From NCBI GenBank assembly GCA_007745635.1, contig CP036272.1, forward strand, positions 4,573,350-4,615,733: a stretch of 42,384 nucleotides of DNA, in the 5' to 3' direction. This document shows positions 38,850 through 42,384 of the stretch, piece after piece. Position numbers and translations under genes: made by a program. This DNA is from Stieleria bergensis. GTDB taxonomy: Bacteria > Planctomycetota > Planctomycetia > Pirellulales > Pirellulaceae. Each line of letters starts with the position of its first letter. Within the stretch, counting starts at the first letter, position 1. Under the pieces are notes generated by a model. It made no database searches and had not been told where the DNA came from. It worked only from the letters and a program-made list of their open reading frames with translations.

Positions 38850-39821
38850 TTATTTCCTCGCCCGCCTTCTTCGGTAACACAAACCGCCTACACAAATCGC
38901 GCTCCACACGACCAGCGAACCGGGCTCTGGCACGGTGGCGGGAGAGGAAAGACTTGCGACGCGAAAACCGACGCTGATGAACCCGCCCGCCGGGTCGGAG
39001 TCGGCCCAGAACGACGACGACAAGAAGACGGAGTTGCCGTCCCAGAAGCCGCCGCGGATCCCGCGATTCGAGGAACCTGTACTGTTGCTCAGGTCAACGC
39101 TCGTTTCTTCCCATTCAGACACATTGCCCCCCAAACCCATGATCCCAAACGGACTCAGCCCGCCTGCCTGAGTGATGTCCGCCGGGCCTTGCGCCAAGGT
39201 GAACACCGCCGTGTTGTCAGCCGTGCCACTGGACACGGCGGCCGGCACACTGCCAGTCAAGCTGGGATAGTCCCCATACACTCCTGTATTCGGATTGTAG
39301 TACGCCGCCTTGTACCACTCGTCCAAGCTCGGCAGCCAATAGTGGGCGTCCTTGTGACGGTAAAGATTCTGACCGCCCAGTTGCCAAGCCTCGCCGGAAC
39401 TCCACACGTCAATATTGTTGTTCACGACGCTGGTGGTGAAGTTATAGGCCGCCTGAAATCCCTGGCTGGTGTTCAGCCAGTTCACAAATCGAGCCGCTTC
39501 ATTCCACGACACATACGTCACTGGCTTGTTCGGCCCGCGCGTGTCCGTCGTGATTGTCAACGATTGTGAGTCATTGAACTTTGTGAACATGTCTTCGCTG
39601 ACTTCATACTTCCCCATCTGGTAGGTGTACTCGACCTTGCCAGCGGGACTCGGATAGCCCGTCAAATCGTCCGCGTTGCCGGGACTGCCGATCTCGACGA
39701 ACGTCATTTCGAACTTGTTGGCACCACTGCCAAAGGTGATCACACCGGCATCGGCTTGCGGAGTGACGAGAAGCGTCAAGAAGCCGGCAGAGGCCAGTAG
39801 TCCAATGGAGATGCGTCGCAT
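38850..39821 (-). CDS. DGR target: secreted FGE-fold protein with VR and PEP-CTERM tail
   Basis: 323 residues from the ATG at 39821; an upstream open extension lacks a signal peptide. A signal peptide occupies ~1-25 (SIGLLASAGFLTLLVTPQAD). Residues 27-290 are of the formylglycine-generating-enzyme/SUMF1 family, a C-type-lectin-like fold: YQMGKYEVSEDMFTKF, PVTYVSWNEAARFVNWLN, YWLPSLDEWYKAAYY, GIMGLGGNVSEWEE, RGIRGGFW and GFRVAS. The variable region covers about 250-290. A PEP-CTERM sorting signal ends it: VPEPGS at 297-302, a hydrophobic stretch and RRRRARK. Thus the variable lectin-like face is exported and processed by an exosortase, which must be encoded elsewhere. No catalytic Cys pair of true FGE is visible, so the role is binding, not sulfatase maturation. 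Confidence 0.94.
   Translation of the reverse strand: MRRISIGLLASAGFLTLLVTPQADAGVITFGSGANKFEMTFVEIGSPGNADDLTGYPSPAGKVEYTYQMGKYEVSEDMFTKFNDSQSLTITTDTRGPNKPVTYVSWNEAARFVNWLNTSQGFQAAYNFTTSVVNNNIDVWSSGEAWQLGGQNLYRHKDAHYWLPSLDEWYKAAYYNPNTGVYGDYPSLTGSVPAAVSSGTADNTAVFTLAQGPADITQAGGLSPFGIMGLGGNVSEWEETSVDLSNSTGSSNRGIRGGFWDGNSVFLSSSFWADSDPAGGFISVGFRVASLSSPATVPEPGSLVVWSAICVGGLCYRRRRARK
38953..39071 (-). repeat. DGR variable repeat (VR)
   Basis: A 119-base match to the TR at 37198-37316, inside the target gene. TR-encoded Asn codons are replaced here by Phe, Asp, Gly, Val, Ala, Ser and Ile; flanking and G/C-only codons are unchanged. The 3' end (coding strand) GGTTTTCGCGTCGCAAG is identical to the TR and is the likely IMH. 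The only difference at a non-adenine within the core is at 39008 (Arg codon in TR, Trp here). Confidence 0.96.
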
Positions 39822-40580
39822 GATGGAGACTCTTTGGTTGATCAAGAGAAACTTTGATTTCCACCCCGGAAGGTCGTAACAGGCTAATTGCCGCACGCAA
39901 GCGATAAAATCCTTCGAAACAGTTTTTCTTTGTCGCACAAGTTAACCCTCGTATTGTTTGAACTTGGAACTCTTTTGCCGCGAAGTAAATTCCTATACAC
40001 ATCAAAAAGCGCATCGGGATAACCCAGAACAAATGCCTTCGCATCGTTCGCTGAATATGCTTGACTGTGGGCCTATCAAAAAACAGGAAATCGTCGCTTA
40101 CGATTATTTCAGCTTTAGACACGTCCTAACGCGAAGTTGTGTTGTAGGTCCGTATTATCCGTATTATCCGTAGATTCCGCTCAGTTGCTACATCCAACTC
40201 ACGAAAACAGACTAATGCCCGAAGCAGTGGAAAATGTCTTGGCCCGCCGCGACAAAGTCGCTCAGTTTCGATCAAAAGACACCGCGAAGCAAAACCATAC
40301 AATTCAGTGCCCGATTATGAGTCCTGCGACATTTACACTTGAAGCGTAAAGCTGTTGCTCAATGGGTCAGCGATTCTTCGCGGCAGCTAATCGGGAGCCG
40401 GCTCAACAACACATGATGAAATGCAGATTTCGAGTTGGTTCGCGCACAGATCGAGACGCCTTGGGAATCCTATCCTCTCCCCAAAGAAACAAGCGTTCGC
40501 ACACTATTATTCGCTCCACGATCCGCCGTGGGTCAGTAGACCACTAGCAAGCTCAGATGACTTGCAGTTCAGAGTCGACT
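39822..40580. other. Intergenic region upstream of the DGR operon
   Basis: A 759-base gap between the target gene start and the IS4-type remnant. It should contain the DGR promoter on the minus strand, but no strong -35/-10 pair stands out. A 9-base tandem repeat CCGTATTAT (2.5 copies) is at 40150-40172. A 44-codon frame at 40215-40349 (MPEAVENVLARRDKVAQFRS) has some protein-like character but no support. Confidence 0.5.
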
Positions 40581-41378
40581 TCAGGAAAATCCCACATCGA
40601 GAACCGTCTCAAAGCCAATGAAACCAGCGACGTAGGGTGCAGACGCAGGGTGCCGTGTTTGCACCACTGCTTTGAACATCTTTGGATAGTCTGTTTTCGC
40701 GTTCAGAATCTTGTGCACGGATTTTGGACGCTTTTTGGTTTTCCGCTTCTGCGGCTTACGTTTCTTGGAATTCGTCGATTTGATCCAGAAGTCGTTCCAC
40801 CGTATTCGTAGCAACTCATGCAGATGCTGCTGAGAAGCCCCTGCGTTTCGTATCGGAACGAGTGTCTCGATATCAAACGTTGACAACAGAACTTGCCAGG
40901 TGACTAGTTCGCGCTGGACATCTTTGAACAGTTTCTCAATCGAAACCATCTCCGTTTCTCGGTCTTGATGCCCAGCAATGTAGCTGCGTAGAAGTTGCAG
41001 TTGATTGTAAAGCAAAAGGCAAATTGCAAACTGAAACAAACCTGCCTGAGGTGTACTTCCGATCAAGTTCTTGAGACTAAACACCTCGGTGACCTTTTGG
41101 AAGACACGCTCAATCTCCCAACGCTCTCCATAGAGATACAAAAGATCGGCAGCTGGATATTTGCGAACGCCAAAAAGCTCCGTTACGATCGATAACTCCG
41201 CACCATCATCAAGCTCGAGCGTGATTCGTCTGACGTAGCATTGATTCTTGTTGGAGTCAGCTCCCAGCCACCCACACTCATCAGCGTCTAGCAAGGGTGC
41301 GTCCCCGTCTAGCAAGGGTGCGTCCCTATTGGGGGAGGACGCTGCTAGCGGCCTGGGCAAGTTGGGTGGGGCTGGCAA
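40581..41378 (-). pseudogene. 5'-truncated IS4-family transposase
   Basis: The last ~230 residues of an IS4-type DDE transposase: DDGAELSIVTELFGVRKYPA, the Y-(2)-R-(3)-E-(6)-K signature in YGERWEIERVFQKVTEVFSL, and GLFQFAICLLLYNQLQLLRS. The N-terminal part with the first two catalytic Asp residues is missing. The open frame continues upstream only through a short direct repeat (41286-41326) and Pro-rich non-homologous sequence to 41378. The frame is otherwise undamaged to its stop, so truncation is by deletion or insertion at about 41285. It cannot be active. Confidence 0.85.
41286..41326. repeat. 21-bp direct repeat at the broken end of the IS4-type gene
   Basis: GTCTAGCAAGGGTGCGTCCC occurs at 41286-41305 and 41307-41326, identical and one base apart. 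It marks the place where transposase homology stops. A partly inverted block (GGACGCTGCTAGCGGCC) follows at about 41336. Confidence 0.9.
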
Positions 41379-41421
41379 GAGACCGCCTGCCGACGGATGA
41401 GTTTCATGGGGCGAAAGGAGA

Positions 41422-41447
41422 AAAACCGTTCAAATTCGAACGGTTTT
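41422..41447. terminator. Bidirectional Rho-independent terminator
   Basis: AAAACCGTTC-AAATTC-GAACGGTTTT is a perfect 10-bp inverted repeat with T-rich ends on both strands. On the minus strand it lies about 95 bases after the RAYT-like stop and separates it from the IS4-type remnant. Confidence 0.8.
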
Positions 41448-41533
41448 GGCGACGCTCAGCGCACAACCCCAGCCTACAAGCTCTCAGATCGCTTGAAAAA
41501 GATGGCAAATAATAGGTGTGGATTTCTGGCTAA

Positions 41534-41553
41534 CTGCAGATTCAAATCTGCAG
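41534..41553. repeat. 20-bp palindrome across the stop codon of the RAYT-like gene
   Basis: In the coding direction CTGCAGATTTGAATCTGCAG forms a 9-bp inverted repeat around a 2-base centre, and the TGA stop is inside it. REP-type palindromes flank RAYT genes in other genomes, so this could be a remnant of one. Confidence 0.85.
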
Positions 41554-42384
41554 CACCACACGAGCCTGCTTGCGGATGAAATATCCATCACCGCTCACAT
41601 GCTTGCGCTCCTCTTTCATCGAATCCAACGATCCAGCAATGCTCCCAAACAACTCGCCGAATCGATTCGCCATCGATAGCCATGCCTTCGCCGGCAACTT
41701 GGAAAACCTGAGCGCCGCAGGAAGCTCAATCTCGCCGTCCTCTTGCATCCCCAGCGTCCATTTCAATAACTCCATGTAACGCTCAAAGCTGATCGGCAAG
41801 AACCCCTTGTCGCTACAACGCTTTCCCGATCGACTCGGCGCCGAACCCACCGCATCACGCGCCTCGTCTATCTCCAACTTCGATAACACCCGGCAACGAT
41901 CCGCACCTTTCTCGCGCAAATCAAACCGGTGTCGACGAGCCAATGCCTCCGCCTGAGCCTGATCCGCTTCGTACTGCGCTCGCAAGACCTCTGTGATCCG
42001 GTGCCCCAACGCCCCACTATTGTGCTGGTCAAATGGCTTATCAAGACCCGCCCGAATCCGATTCAAGTCAATGTAGACCGTGCATGCCAATAAAGCCTCA
42101 TCATCGACCAGCCGAGTCGATCCATAACGCCCACCCCAAAAACTCCCGCGGCGACCGTCTTCGTAGTTCGCCCGCTGAGCAAGGTACTGATTGAGTTGCT
42201 TCATCAAGTGCGAGCAATCACTCAACTGCGTTCGACACTTCTCCAGCTTCTCCTTGTTGGCCATCAACATCTCGATAGCCTGCTCAGAGGGCTGCTTGAA
42301 ATTCCCGTCCTTGTCCGGCTGACCTGACAACGCACTCAGCCAACGCTCGGCCACCTGGCGATCGGTCAAAGACGCAGCAATGTC
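41542..42384 (-). CDS. REP-associated (RAYT/IS200-like) transposase, C-terminal part
   Basis: 280 residues are present; the frame runs open off the right edge, so the N-terminal HUH part is outside the window. The visible part holds the Y1 region (SHLMKQLNQYLAQRANYEDG, with the probable catalytic Tyr) followed by RRGSFWGGRYGSTRLV and YIDLNRIRAGLDKPF, the classic RAYT order (fN.r.gr.G.lW..Ry.S ... YI.lNpvRAG). A ~150-residue C-terminal extension ends in the helical IAGSLDSMKEERKHVSGDGY. Such single-strand transposases move or maintain REP palindromes. It may be domesticated, since no IS ends are visible. Confidence 0.85.
   Translation of the reverse strand, partial: DIAASLTDRQVAERWLSALSGQPDKDGNFKQPSEQAIEMLMANKEKLEKCRTQLSDCSHLMKQLNQYLAQRANYEDGRRGSFWGGRYGSTRLVDDEALLACTVYIDLNRIRAGLDKPFDQHNSGALGHRITEVLRAQYEADQAQAEALARRHRFDLREKGADRCRVLSKLEIDEARDAVGSAPSRSGKRCSDKGFLPISFERYMELLKWTLGMQEDGEIELPAALRFSKLPAKAWLSMANRFGELFGSIAGSLDSMKEERKHVSGDGYFIRKQARVVLQI

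Noticed and set aside
38850..39821. True formylglycine-generating enzyme activity for the DGR target
   Set aside because: The fold motifs are present, but the active-site cysteine pair expected of aerobic FGE is not visible. The only two Cys residues are in the C-terminal PEP-CTERM hydrophobic stretch.

Overview
The window looks like planctomycete chromosome of the Rhodopirellula/Pirellulales type. This rests on gene content, not on a database search. The pointers are a membrane-tethered Ser/Thr kinase with the N-terminal module common in planctomycetes, a FloA/NfeD cluster, adenosylcobalamin-dependent ribonucleotide reductase, an exported FGE-fold protein with a PEP-CTERM tail, long intergenic spaces, dispersed palindromic repeats and relatives of REP-associated transposases.

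Layout. 1-5.2 kb (minus strand): an inverted copy of a dispersed repeat, a Ser/Thr kinase, an SLC12-like cation-chloride transporter, an EboC-type TatD hydrolase and a small helical protein. 5.2-9.1 kb: a promoter and long leader carrying two abutting dyads, then nrdJ. 9.1-10.85 kb: about 205-bp tandem repeats interrupted by an IS110-family element. 10.85-15.9 kb (minus): membrane-bound NfeD, short NfeD, FloA and a small protein. 16-18.1 kb (minus): parA-parB with parS-like dyads upstream. 18.4-21.1 kb (minus): ahcY and trpF. 21.3-25.1 kb (plus): an unknown membrane protein, an ExeA-like AAA ATPase and a DPM1-like glycosyltransferase. 25.2-26.9 kb (minus): an S41 processing protease. 28.3-31.1 kb (plus): a very acidic secreted protein with a 13-unit pentapeptide repeat. 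31.5-35.0 kb (minus): a small membrane protein, an NtrC-type regulator and its histidine kinase. 35.6-36.0 kb (plus): a candidate structured RNA with its own promoter and terminator, then tRNA-Arg(UCU).

The most interesting region is 36.96-39.82 kb on the minus strand, a complete diversity-generating retroelement (DGR). In transcription order it holds a target gene, avd, a reverse transcriptase with the DGR-type IGNLTSQ and YLDD motifs, and a template repeat (TR), ending in a strong terminator. The 119-bp TR and the variable repeat (VR) in the target differ at 26 positions by hand alignment; 25 of these are adenines in the TR coding strand. The target is a secreted FGE/C-type-lectin-fold protein. 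Its VR is not at the extreme C-terminus but is followed by a PEP-CTERM sorting tail, so the diversified face should be displayed at, or released from, the cell surface. The right end (40.6-42.4 kb) holds a truncated IS4-type transposase and the C-terminal part of a RAYT-like transposase that runs off the window.

The housekeeping genes look ordinary. The DGR lies between tRNA-Arg with an orphan tRNA/tmRNA-like 3' end on one side and transposase remnants on the other, which suggests an accessory island; no integrase or phage gene is visible. All functions are assigned by recognising motifs in translated sequence; no similarity search or structure prediction was run.
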